DNA from: Dechloromonas sp. CZR5
GTDB lineage: Bacteria; Pseudomonadota; Gammaproteobacteria; Burkholderiales; Rhodocyclaceae
Assembly (NCBI RefSeq): GCF_008711155.1
Contig: NZ_VUYQ01000003.1
Span: 310,001-374,000, forward strand
Reading direction: 5' to 3'
Length of the DNA stretch: 64,000 nucleotides
Part shown: positions 42,978-53,312 of the stretch, one piece after another
Layout: each line of letters opens with the position of its first letter
How positions within the stretch are numbered: position 1 is the stretch's first letter
Notes under the pieces: generated by a model
The model's database searches: none
The model's input: only the letters and a program-made list of their open reading frames with translations
Told to the model about the DNA's origin: nothing
Translations under genes and position numbers: made by a program

Positions 42978-44566
42978 CAGCCATCGCCCACCCCAGCGGA
43001 CATCATGAGGAACATTATCCCGGCGGCCTGCTGCGCTGGCTGACGACGACCAATCACAAGGACATCGGCACGATGTACATGACCTTCGCGCTGGTCATGT
43101 TCTTCGTCGGCGGGTTGATGATCCTCGCCGTGCGCGCCGAACTGTTCCAGCCCGGCCTGCAGTTGATGCAGCCCGAGTTCTTCAACCAGCTGATCGGCGT
43201 GCACGCACTGGTCATGATCTTCGCGGCGCTGATGCCGGCCGCCACGGGTTTCGCCAACTGGATGATTCCGCTGATGATCGGTGCCCCGGACATGGCCCTG
43301 CCGCGCCTGAACAACTGGGGATTCTGGCTGCTGCCGCCGGCCGCCATCCTGCTTACCCTGCCCTTCATGCTGGCCTTGTTCGGCATCGGCGACGGCGCCA
43401 TCGCCACCGGCTGGACCTTCTATGCCCCGCTCTCGGTACAGGGCGGCATGGGTATCGATTTCGCCATCCTCGCCGTCCATATCCTCGGTATCTCGTCGAT
43501 CATGGGGTCGATCAACATCATCGTCACCATCTTCAACATGCGGGCGCCCGGCATGACCATGATGAAGCTGCCGCTCTTCGCCTGGGGCTGGCTGATCACC
43601 GCCTTCCTGCTCATCGCCACGCTGCCGGTACTGGCCGGTGCGGTGACCATGCTGCTGACCGACCGGCATTTCGGCACGCATTTCTTCAATGCCGCCGGCG
43701 GGGGCGACCCCATCCTGTTCCAGCACCTCTTCTGGTTCTTCGGCCATCCCGAGGTCTACATCCTGCTGCTGCCGGTGTGGGGCCTGATGCCGCACGTGAT
43801 CTCGGCCTTCTCGCGCAAGCCGACCTACGGCTACACGGCGCAGGTCTACAGCTTCATCGCCATCGGTCTCCTCTCGGTGGTGGTCTGGGCCCATCATTTC
43901 TTCACGGCCGGCATGCCGGTCCCGGCGCTGATCTATTTCATGTTCAGCACGATGTCGATTTCGATCCCGCTCGCCGTACTCTTCTTCTGCTGGATCGCCA
44001 CCATGTGGCGCGGGGCCATGACCTTCGAGACACCGATGCTGTTTGCCGTGGGCTTCATCGTCCTCTTCGGCATCGCCGGGCTGACCGGTCTGGTGCTGGC
44101 CGACGTGGCCGCCGACGCCCAGTACCATCACAGCTACTTCGTCGTCGCCCACTTCCACTACGCGCTGTTCGCCGGCGGCATCATGGGGGTGATGACCGGC
44201 GTCTATTACTGGCTGCCGAAATGGACCGGTCACATGTACAGCGAAAAGCTGGGCAAGCTGCATTTCTGGCTCACCGTCGTCGCCTTCAACCTGACCTTCA
44301 TCCCGCAGTTCTTCCTCGGCCTGGCCGGCATGCCGCGCCGCATTCCCGACTACGCGCTCCAGTTCGCCGAGTTCAACGCCATTTCGACGGTGGGCGCCTT
44401 CATCCTCGGCTTGTCGCAACTGCTCTTTGCCTGGAACATCTGGGCCTGCGTACGCGGCGGCCCCAAGGCCGAGGCCCGCGCCTGGGAAGGCGCGGACGGC
44501 CTGGAGTGGGAACTGCCATCGCCGCCACCCCACCACAGCTGGGAAACACCCCCGGTTATCCGTTGA
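42974..44566 (+). CDS. coxA: Cytochrome c oxidase subunit I
   Basis: This 530-residue subunit carries the heme a and heme a3/CuB sites. Landmarks: HALVMIFAALMP (heme a His), FWFFGHPEVYILLLP (CuB His and Tyr), VVVWAHHFFTAGMPV (two CuB His), and HSYFVVAHFHYALFAGG (heme a3 and heme a His). About 12 TM segments are present. The start overlaps the coxB stop (ATGA). The region upstream of ATG 42974 is only the shadow of coxB. Confidence 0.95.
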   Translation: MTAIAHPSGHHEEHYPGGLLRWLTTTNHKDIGTMYMTFALVMFFVGGLMILAVRAELFQPGLQLMQPEFFNQLIGVHALVMIFAALMPAATGFANWMIPLMIGAPDMALPRLNNWGFWLLPPAAILLTLPFMLALFGIGDGAIATGWTFYAPLSVQGGMGIDFAILAVHILGISSIMGSINIIVTIFNMRAPGMTMMKLPLFAWGWLITAFLLIATLPVLAGAVTMLLTDRHFGTHFFNAAGGGDPILFQHLFWFFGHPEVYILLLPVWGLMPHVISAFSRKPTYGYTAQVYSFIAIGLLSVVVWAHHFFTAGMPVPALIYFMFSTMSISIPLAVLFFCWIATMWRGAMTFETPMLFAVGFIVLFGIAGLTGLVLADVAADAQYHHSYFVVAHFHYALFAGGIMGVMTGVYYWLPKWTGHMYSEKLGKLHFWLTVVAFNLTFIPQFFLGLAGMPRRIPDYALQFAEFNAISTVGAFILGLSQLLFAWNIWACVRGGPKAEARAWEGADGLEWELPSPPPHHSWETPPVIR

Positions 44567-44576
44567 GGGGCCCGTC

Positions 44577-44699
44577 ATGGACAATGCCTTCTCGCCCGAA
44601 GATCTCGCCCGCCGGCGCAGCCGGTCCGCACGGCTGGCCTGGCTGATCGGCGGCGCGGTCCTGTTTCTCTACGTTGCCGGATTCTTCCTGCAACGCTGA
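44577..44699 (+). CDS. Cytochrome oxidase small membrane protein, 40 residues
   Basis: A 40-residue protein with a charged N-terminus (SPEDLARRRSRSARLA) and one TM helix (LIGGAVLFLYVAGFFLQ). It begins 10 bp after the coxA stop and ends 4 bp before ctaG. A small single-TM protein at this place is common in betaproteobacterial cox operons and is annotated as an oxidase assembly protein. Its role is not known. Confidence 0.75.
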   Translation: MDNAFSPEDLARRRSRSARLAWLIGGAVLFLYVAGFFLQR

Positions 44700-44703
44700 A
44701 ACC

Positions 44704-45309
44704 ATGGAACAGGCGAGCCTGCCCTCCCAGGACAATAGCCGACTGATCCGCCGGCTGCTTCTGCTGGTGGCCGGCGCCTTTGTCTTCGCTTTCGCCCTGG
44801 TGCCGCTCTACGACGTGCTGTGCCGGGCTACCGGTTTCAACGGGAAGACGGCCACCGGTTTCGCTACCGGCGGCTTGCCGACCCAGGTGGCTTCGCCGGC
44901 CCAGCCGCGCGCCGCAGTCGACCGCAGCCGCCTGGTGCGCGTCGAATTCACCGGCACGGTGATGCCCGGCCTGCCCTGGGACATGCGCCCGCTGCAGTTC
45001 AGCGTCGAATTGCACCCCGGCGAGATGCAGCAGGTCAGCTACCTGGTGCGCAACCTCTCGGACAAGCCGGTCACCGGCCAGGCCGTGCCCAGTGTGTCGC
45101 CAGGCCAGGCAGCGCAACATTTCGAAAAGATCGAATGCTTCTGCTTCGAGCAGCAGACGCTGGCCCCCGGTGAGGCGCGGGAAATGCCGCTCGCCTTCAT
45201 CGTCAAACCGGAAATTGGCGCCGATATCGCCCAGATCACGCTGTCCTACGCCTTCTTCAGCCTCGACGGCCAGCGCCAGACGCTGACCCGCAATCGGGAG
45301 GAAAAATGA
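44704..45309 (+). CDS. ctaG: Cytochrome c oxidase assembly protein CtaG/Cox11
   Basis: Cox11/CtaG inserts copper into the CuB site of subunit I. The 201-residue protein has an N-terminal TM anchor (LLLLVAGAFVFAFALVPLYD), the conserved VPLYDVLCRATGFNGKT, and the copper-binding CFCF motif in IECFCFEQQTL. It starts at ATG 44704, right after the 40-residue gene, and overlaps coxC by 4 bp. Confidence 0.94.
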   Translation: MEQASLPSQDNSRLIRRLLLLVAGAFVFAFALVPLYDVLCRATGFNGKTATGFATGGLPTQVASPAQPRAAVDRSRLVRVEFTGTVMPGLPWDMRPLQFSVELHPGEMQQVSYLVRNLSDKPVTGQAVPSVSPGQAAQHFEKIECFCFEQQTLAPGEAREMPLAFIVKPEIGADIAQITLSYAFFSLDGQRQTLTRNREEK

Positions 45310-46178
45310 GCACTCCGTCTGCCCATCCGGCCCCGCACGGCCATTACTTCGTGCCGTCGCCGAGCCTGTATCCCTTCGTGCTGTCGTGCGGCATGCTCGT
45401 TCTGGCCATCGGCTTCATCCTCGGCATGCACGGCTCGGCGAGTGGAAAATGGGTGATGCTCGCCGGCTTCGGCATCATCACCGGCGTGCTCTTCGGCTGG
45501 TTCGGCCGCGTCATCGGCGAATCGCGCAGTGGGGCCTACACGGATTGGGAGGACCGTTCCTTCCGCTACGGCATGGTGTGGTTCATCGCCACCGAGGTGA
45601 TGTTCTTTGCCGCCTTCTTCGGTGCATTGTTCTACATGCGCGTCCTCTCGGTCCCCGACCTCGGCAGCATGATGGAGCACCACGGCTTTTCGCTGTGGCC
45701 GGAATTCACCGGCAGCTGGCCCAGTAGCGGACCGAAGGGACCGAACTTCACACCGATGGGGGCGTGGGGCATCCCGGCCATCAATACCGCCCTGCTCCTC
45801 AGTTCCGGCGCCACCGTCACCTGGGCGCACTGGGGGCTGCTCAAAGGCCGGCGCGGCCAGCTCAATCTCGGCCTGGCCGCCACCGTCATGCTCGGCATCT
45901 GCTTCCTGACCCTGCAGGCCTGGGAATACCACCATGCCTACACCGAACTCGGGCTGACCATGGGCGCCGGTGCCTATGGCGCAACCTTCTTCATGCTGAC
46001 TGGCTTCCACGGCTTTCACGTCACGCTCGGGACGGTAATGCTGCTGGTCATCCTGATCCGTTGCCTGAAGGGCGACTTCACCCCCGAACGCCATTTCGCC
46101 TTTGAGGGCGTGGCTTGGTACTGGCACTTTGTCGATGTGGTGTGGCTACTGCTCTTCGTATTCGTTTACTGGGTGTAG
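45306..46178 (+). CDS. coxC: Cytochrome c oxidase subunit III
   Basis: The 290-residue protein has seven TM helices. The family blocks are HYFVPSPSLYPFVLSCG, RYGMVWFIATEVMFFAAFF, and WEYHHAYTELGLTMG with HGFHVTLGTVMLLVILIR and WHFVDVVWLLLFVFVYW. The start overlaps the ctaG stop (ATGA). Its last 13 bp overlap the convergent DUF2909 gene. Confidence 0.94.
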   Translation: MSTPSAHPAPHGHYFVPSPSLYPFVLSCGMLVLAIGFILGMHGSASGKWVMLAGFGIITGVLFGWFGRVIGESRSGAYTDWEDRSFRYGMVWFIATEVMFFAAFFGALFYMRVLSVPDLGSMMEHHGFSLWPEFTGSWPSSGPKGPNFTPMGAWGIPAINTALLLSSGATVTWAHWGLLKGRRGQLNLGLAATVMLGICFLTLQAWEYHHAYTELGLTMGAGAYGATFFMLTGFHGFHVTLGTVMLLVILIRCLKGDFTPERHFAFEGVAWYWHFVDVVWLLLFVFVYWV

Positions 46179-46366
46179 CCGGCGATCAGGCCGCTACGGA
46201 ATACCAGCAACAACAGGAGGAATAGACCGATGGACAAACCGATGCGCCAAGTCAGCATGCGGACCGTACGCTCCCCGGCCCCGCGCTCGCGGTAAAGCCA
46301 GTAGAGCCCGGAAAAAAGGCTGTACAAGATGCCGAACAACAGCACGACGACCAGCAGCTTGATCAT
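46166..46366 (-). CDS. DUF2909 twin-transmembrane protein (antisense in cox operon)
   Basis: A 66-residue protein with two TM helices (KLLVVVLLFGILYSLFSGLYWLY and IGLSIGLFLLLLLVF) around a short basic loop. It starts at ATG 46366 with GGGAGG upstream and is on the opposite strand to the oxidase genes. It overlaps the coxC end by 13 bp and shares the palindrome CATG with the start of SURF1. This position is known for DUF2909 in related betaproteobacteria. The function is unknown. Confidence 0.8.
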   Translation of the reverse strand: MIKLLVVVLLFGILYSLFSGLYWLYRERGAGERTVRMLTWRIGLSIGLFLLLLLVFRSGLIAGYTQ

Positions 46367-47135
46367 GGATGCCTCCCGCAATGCGCGCGGCCAGTATGCG
46401 CCGGCGCCTGATTCGACCGCAAGCGGGGTCGCCGGTTCGCGCCGCCGTACTGCGGTGATCGGCGCTATTGTGCTGGCCGTGTTGCTACCGACGTTCATAT
46501 CGCTCGGCCTGTGGCAATGGAACAAGGCGGAGGCCAAGCAGGCCCTGCAGGCCGAGCGCGACCGGCGCGGCAATGCCACGCCCATTCCGCTCCCAGCCGA
46601 CCCGATGACTGTCGACAAGCTGCGTAATCGCCACCTGACCGTGCGCGGCACCTACGACGCCCGGCATCAGGTCCTGATCGACAACCGCCTGCACGAGGGC
46701 GTTGCCGGCTACCATGTCGTCACGCCGCTGCGCCTGGCCGACAGCGACCGCTACGTATTGATCAACCGCGGCTGGCTTCCCGCCCCGGCCGATCATCGAG
46801 AACAACCGGCCGCCCCGGTCCCGACGGGCGAGATCGAACTTTCCGGCATCGCCGTCCCTCCCCCGGAACGCTTCTTCAACCTGGCCGAGCAACCGGCCAG
46901 CGGCTGGGAACCGGTCTGGCAGAACCTCGACCTCAAACGCTTCCGCGGCCTCCTGCCCGGCTATCTTCACGAGGTCGTCATCCAGCTCGACCCGCAGGAA
47001 CCGGCTGGCTTCAATCGCGAATGGCCGCGCCCGGACGAACGCATCGAACGCCATCGCAGCTATGCCCTGCAATGGTTTGGTTTTGCCATCGCCAGCGTCG
47101 GTATCTGGCTGTTCCTGCTATTCCGGCGGCCATGA
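46365..47135 (+). CDS. SURF1 family cytochrome oxidase biogenesis protein
   Basis: SURF1 helps assemble the heme a sites. The 256-residue protein has two TM helices (GAIVLAVLLPTFISLGLWQW near residue 40 and WFGFAIASVGIWLFLLF at the end) around a periplasmic domain with HQVLIDNRLHEGVAGYHV, VLINRGWLP and RHRSYALQWFG. The ATG at 46365 has no ribosome binding site and sits inside the start of the antisense DUF2909 gene; a GTG start nearer the first TM helix is possible. The stop overlaps the next gene (ATGA). Confidence 0.85.
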   Translation: MDASRNARGQYAPAPDSTASGVAGSRRRTAVIGAIVLAVLLPTFISLGLWQWNKAEAKQALQAERDRRGNATPIPLPADPMTVDKLRNRHLTVRGTYDARHQVLIDNRLHEGVAGYHVVTPLRLADSDRYVLINRGWLPAPADHREQPAAPVPTGEIELSGIAVPPPERFFNLAEQPASGWEPVWQNLDLKRFRGLLPGYLHEVVIQLDPQEPAGFNREWPRPDERIERHRSYALQWFGFAIASVGIWLFLLFRRP

Positions 47136-47677
47136 ACGCGCTTGCCCACCCCGCCTCGCCGCCCAGCCATTGGCGCCTGTTCCTGCTGGTCGGCACCCTG
47201 TTCGCCCTGCCCTTTGCTGTCGCTGCCGGTCTGTTCTTCGGCGGCTGGCACCCCGAAAAAACCGCCAACCGCGGCACCCTGGTCATGCCGCCGCTGCCTC
47301 TGCCGCTCGCTGATCTCAAACCGACTTTCGATCCGCAAGGCCGCTGGCTGCTGGTGCTCAATGCCGGCGATGAATGTTCGGCCGACTGCCTGCGGCGGAT
47401 TGACGAACTGCGACGTGTTCAGGTCTCGCTGTACAAGGAAATGAACCGTGTCCGCCGGCTCGTGCTGGTCGATAACCCGTTTTCGGCTGAGCTTGCCGCA
47501 CTGGCACGCCAGCAGCCCGACCTGCTGATCGCGCGCCAGCCTGAAAGCTGGGGAAGGCTGTCCGCCATCCATGTCCTCGACCCGCAGGGAAGACTGGTCC
47601 TCGATTACGCCACCGATGCCCCGCCCCGCGATATCCGCAGCGATCTCGAACGCCTGCTCAAGGCAGGCCGAAACTAG
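47132..47677 (+). CDS. SCO-like membrane protein in the cox operon
   Basis: The 181-residue protein has an N-terminal TM helix (LFLLVGTLFALPFAVAAGLFF) and a thioredoxin-like domain. ECSADC supplies a CX3C pair (Cys82 and Cys86), and SAIHVLDPQGRLVLDY resembles the region around the copper-binding His of SCO proteins. It may be a thiol or copper-handling assembly factor. Its TAG stop lies in CTAG, the target site of the palindromic element that follows. It was probably once directly joined to ctaB. Confidence 0.7.
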   Translation: MNALAHPASPPSHWRLFLLVGTLFALPFAVAAGLFFGGWHPEKTANRGTLVMPPLPLPLADLKPTFDPQGRWLLVLNAGDECSADCLRRIDELRRVQVSLYKEMNRVRRLVLVDNPFSAELAALARQQPDLLIARQPESWGRLSAIHVLDPQGRLVLDYATDAPPRDIRSDLERLLKAGRN

Positions 47678-47840
47678 TGGTCTGCCCCACAGATAACAAA
47701 ACATGAAAACTCGTCTTTGCCCCGCTGGCGTTGTTGCTCATCCTCGCAATAGCTTCGGCTATTGCTGCGGTTCGCGCCTATCCAGCAGGGCAAATCCTTC
47801 GCTTTCATTTTGTTCCGCCATCTGCGGGGCAGACCACTAG
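47674..47840. mobile_element. MITE-like palindromic element with CTAG duplication
   Basis: The element covers 47678-47836 (159 bp) and is flanked by CTAG on both sides (47674-47677 and 47837-47840). The ends are inverted repeats: TGGTCTGCCCC matches over 11 bp, then 5 of the next 6 positions agree. Similarity continues weakly through the arms (TTTGCCC, GCTGG), and the centre is a hairpin, AATAGC-TTCG-GCTATT. It has no transposase gene. A 4-bp CTAG duplication fits the YTAR target used by IS5-group elements, so it is probably a non-autonomous relative; that is an inference. Before insertion the site read AAACTAGGAGAATTGCC then ATG, so the upstream stop TAG and the ctaB Shine-Dalgarno TAGGAG overlapped. 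Confidence 0.82.
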
Positions 47841-47850
47841 GAGAATTGCC

Positions 47851-48744
47851 ATGCAAGTCATGTCAGCCCCCCGTCTGTCGCTTGGCCAACGCCTGATCGC
47901 CTTCTCGCATCTGTGCAAGCCCCGGGTGAATAGCCTGATCGTCTTCACCGCCATGATCGGCATGTGCCTGGCCAGCCGCGAGTTTCCGCCCCTGCTCCGC
48001 TTCCTGGTCGCGTCGCTCGGCATCGCGCTGGTCTCTTTCGCTGCAGCAGCCCTTAATTGCCTAGTCGAACGCACCGTCGATGCGCGCATGGCCCGCACCC
48101 GCTGGCGGGCAACGGCGCGCGGCGACATCTCGCCCGGCGAAACGGTCACCCTTGCCACCCTGCTCGGCGGAGCCGGCCTGTGGCTGCTGCACCACTACAT
48201 CAACGACCTGACCATGTGGCTGACCCTGGCGACCTTTGTCGGCTACACGGTGATCTACACGCTGATCCTCAAGCCGGCGACGCCGATGAATATCGTCATC
48301 GGCGGCGCATCCGGTGCCATGCCACCGCTGCTGGGCTGGACGGCAATGACCGGCTCGGTGGCTGCCGAACCGCTGGTGATGTTCCTGATCATCTTCCTGT
48401 GGACACCACCGCACTTCTGGGCGCTGGCCTGCTACCGCCGCGACGACTACGCCCGTTCCGGCCTACCCATGCTGCCGGTGACGCACGGCCTGGCCTGCAC
48501 CTGCCAGCAAATCCTCGGCTACACGGTAATGCTGTCGGCAGCCAGCCTGATCCCGGTGTCGCTGGGCATGAGCGGTGGCTTCTACCTGGCAGCCATCGCG
48601 GTGCTCGACCTGATCTTCATCGGCCACGCCATCGGGCTCTGCCGCAACTACAGCGATGCCCGCGCCCGCGCCTGTTTCCGCTATTCCATCCTCTACCTGA
48701 CCCTGCTCTTCGCCGCCCTGTTCGCCGACCGGCTGCTCACCTGA
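47851..48744 (+). CDS. ctaB: Protoheme IX farnesyltransferase (heme O synthase)
   Basis: CtaB adds a farnesyl group to heme b to make heme O, the precursor of heme A. The 297-residue UbiA-family enzyme has multiple TM helices and the two Asp-containing sites: NCLVERTVDARMARTRW in the first and CYRRDDYARSGLPMLPV in the second. The first motif has Glu where enterobacterial CyoE has Asp (NxxxDxxxD), which I believe occurs in other betaproteobacteria. ATG 47851 is served by AGGAG (47839-47843), now next to the MITE. The downstream ctaA completes the pathway. Confidence 0.92.
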   Translation: MQVMSAPRLSLGQRLIAFSHLCKPRVNSLIVFTAMIGMCLASREFPPLLRFLVASLGIALVSFAAAALNCLVERTVDARMARTRWRATARGDISPGETVTLATLLGGAGLWLLHHYINDLTMWLTLATFVGYTVIYTLILKPATPMNIVIGGASGAMPPLLGWTAMTGSVAAEPLVMFLIIFLWTPPHFWALACYRRDDYARSGLPMLPVTHGLACTCQQILGYTVMLSAASLIPVSLGMSGGFYLAAIAVLDLIFIGHAIGLCRNYSDARARACFRYSILYLTLLFAALFADRLLT

Positions 48745-48747
48745 ACG

Positions 48748-49821
48748 ATGAACCGCAAGCTGCTCGCCCTCACCACCCTGCTCGCCCTGTTCGTGATCGG
48801 TCTGGGTGCCTATGTCCGCCTATCCGATGCCGGCCTCGGCTGCCCTGACTGGCCCGGCTGCTACGGCCACTACATCGGCGTACCGAGCACGCCCGACGAG
48901 CAGGCTGCGGCACAAGCCACCTACCCGGTACGCGAGGTGCATGCCGGCAAGGCCTGGAAGGAAATGGTGCATCGCTATGCCGCTGGCAGCCTGGGCCTGC
49001 TGATCCTGGCCCTCTGCCTGCAATCCTGGTGCAGAGAAGCCCGGAAAACCGCCTCACCGCTCCTGCCGACACTGTTGCTCGCCCTTGTCTGTATCCAGGC
49101 TGCACTCGGCATGTGGACCGTCACCCTGCTGCTGAAGCCGGTCATCGTCTCCCTGCATCTGCTGGGCGGCATGTGCACCCTGGCCATGCTGCTGGCGCTG
49201 CTCGTGCGCCAGATCATGCTGGCTCCGGAACCGGTCGCCGTCGTGCCCCCCGGGCTGCGCTGGCTGGCTGGCCTCGCGCTGGCCGCCGTCTTCGGCCAGA
49301 TAGCCCTCGGCGGCTGGGTAAGCAGCAATTACGCTGCGCTGGCCTGCACCGCCTTCCCCAACTGCATCGACGGCAGCACCCCATCGATGGACTTCCGCCA
49401 CGCCTTTACCGTTTTCCGCGAACTGGGCGAAACCGCCGATGGCCAGCCGCTCCCCGGTGAAGCGCTGATCGCCATCCACTGGCTGCATCGCCTCGGCGCC
49501 CTGATCGTCGCCGCCCTGATCGCCGGCCTCGCCTGGCGGCTGCTGCGCCAATCCGGCCTGCGCCGCTGGGGACAGGGATTGCTTGCCGTGCTGGCCCTGC
49601 AACTGGGTCTTGGCATCGCCAACGTGCTCGCCGCCTTGCCGCTTGCCATTGCTGTCGCCCACACCCTCGGCGCCGCGCTGCTGCTCGGCACGACGCTGGT
49701 TGTCAATCTGAAATTGGCCAGCGCAAGCCGGCGGGCAATCGTTTCCACAGGCCAAAGCATCCCCGTGGCAGAACAGGGAGCCGCCACATTGCGGCGCTCG
49801 GCGACCCTCCTGATCAAATGA
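48748..49821 (+). CDS. ctaA: Heme A synthase (COX15/CtaA family)
   Basis: CtaA oxidises heme O to heme A. The 357-residue protein has eight TM helices with conserved His residues: GAYVRLSDAGLGCPDWPGCYG, EMVHRYAAGSLGLL, VSLHLLGGMC, and IHWLHRLGA and VAHTLGAALLL in the C-terminal half. The start is 3 bp after the ctaB stop. It closes the oxidase cluster; a terminator lies 50 bp downstream. Confidence 0.93.
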   Translation: MNRKLLALTTLLALFVIGLGAYVRLSDAGLGCPDWPGCYGHYIGVPSTPDEQAAAQATYPVREVHAGKAWKEMVHRYAAGSLGLLILALCLQSWCREARKTASPLLPTLLLALVCIQAALGMWTVTLLLKPVIVSLHLLGGMCTLAMLLALLVRQIMLAPEPVAVVPPGLRWLAGLALAAVFGQIALGGWVSSNYAALACTAFPNCIDGSTPSMDFRHAFTVFRELGETADGQPLPGEALIAIHWLHRLGALIVAALIAGLAWRLLRQSGLRRWGQGLLAVLALQLGLGIANVLAALPLAIAVAHTLGAALLLGTTLVVNLKLASASRRAIVSTGQSIPVAEQGAATLRRSATLLIK

Positions 49822-49870
49822 GAGAAGCTGCTCGCTAGCTGCTACCGGCCCGGATGGCTGTCCACAAAAA

Positions 49871-49893
49871 AAGACCCGCGACGAGCGGGTCTT
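49871..49893. terminator. Bidirectional terminator after ctaA
   Basis: AAGACCCGC and GCGGGTCTT form a perfect 9-bp stem with a GACGA loop, preceded by a run of A and followed by a short T-rich stretch. It lies between ctaA and the convergent DUF3597 gene. Confidence 0.85.
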
Positions 49894-49923
49894 CCTTATC
49901 CGGTCGCCCGGAGCAGGCGAGCC

Positions 49924-50307
49924 TTACAGCAGGTCGGCCGGAATGTTGCCGCCATTGGCGGCCAGTTTCTGCAGAACGGTCTTGTGCAGCCACATGTTCA
50001 TCTGCGCGGAGTCGCCCATCTTTTCCGCCGGGCAGGCCAACTCGCTGGCCAATTCCTTGCGGGCAGCCAGGCTGCTGTCCAGACCGAGCAGCTTGAGAAG
50101 ATCGACGATCGACACCTTCCAGTTCAGCTTCTCGGGATGAGCGCTGGCCAGGGACTCCATTTGCGCCATGACATCGACCACACTGATCGCAACGGGGGCG
50201 GCCGGTGCGCTGGCCTGACTTTCAGCCGTCGGTGCCGCCTCAACGGTGGCCGCCTTGTCTTCCCCACCAAAACCCAGCTTTGCCAGAATGCTACTGAAGA
50301 TTCCCAT
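49924..50307 (-). CDS. DUF3597 family protein
   Basis: The 127-residue protein starts at MGIFSSILAKLGFG (ATG 50307, with GAGGAG upstream). A variable Ala-rich spacer (residues 20-45) is followed by a conserved domain: VDVMAQMESLASAHPEKLNWKVSIVDLLKLLGLDSSLAARKELASEL and a C-terminal NMWLHKTVLQKLAANGGNIPADLL. It matches DUF3597, a helical domain of unknown function. No neighbour suggests a role. Confidence 0.85.
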   Translation of the reverse strand: MGIFSSILAKLGFGGEDKAATVEAAPTAESQASAPAAPVAISVVDVMAQMESLASAHPEKLNWKVSIVDLLKLLGLDSSLAARKELASELACPAEKMGDSAQMNMWLHKTVLQKLAANGGNIPADLL

Positions 50308-50580
50308 ATCGACTCCTCTCGTTGAATGTCGCGCCGCGACACGATGAATGAATATCGATGGTAGCCGGCTCATGTTGCCGATAGTGTGAATATTCTTTAA
50401 GCGATCTTTACAAAACCATGCGAAATACCCACTTCCTGGCACCTGGCATGACAAGCAGGCCAGCGAAGCGATTTCGGCAAGCAGCCGGGATACATCCACT
50501 GAACGACGCCGACAATCCCTGCTGACTGCCGTCGGTCATGATAAATTCGCACCCGACCGAAAATTGACCCCAACGCTGCA

Positions 50581-53010
<2,430 letters not shown>

Positions 53011-53312
53011 CGGCAATTGGTGCCGGTGTTAGCAATACGAAAAATGCCTGAGGTCATCGTAACTAAATGCTGACTCACTTGGCGGTTCGGGAAGCTGCTA
53101 CCGGCCACAACCGGTCATTAAGAATTTGTCCCGACAGCAGACAGCCCCTTCCTGATATCCGTATTACTGGAGTTGTTATACGGACCAACCTTAGGCCGCT
53201 TCTTTGCCCCATGCGCAATTCCGGAAGCATAATGGCATGTATATAAATTCATATACGGACCAAGCGGGTCGGTTTAAGAACTGTTACCCCTAAAGCATCA
53301 GGACGATAGAAC
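53011..53312. other. AT-rich intergenic region with short repeats
   Basis: This 302-bp gap holds no gene. TATACGGACCAA occurs twice, at 53177-53188 and 53252-53263, and CCGTAT/ATACGG (53159, 53178) are inverted. The second copy lies just upstream of the low-GC lipoprotein gene at 53313, near ATATAAATTC. These may be regulatory sites or remnants of a mobile element. No promoter can be assigned with confidence. Confidence 0.55.

Noticed and set aside
42662..44584. 640-codon open frame antisense to coxA
   Set aside because: It is rich in Gly, Asp, Glu and Arg as antisense frames of GC-rich membrane genes usually are, and coxA on the other strand is complete.
47674..47856. A 60-residue gene on the minus strand inside the MITE
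   Set aside because: It lies wholly within the palindromic element, with no ribosome binding site or known domain.
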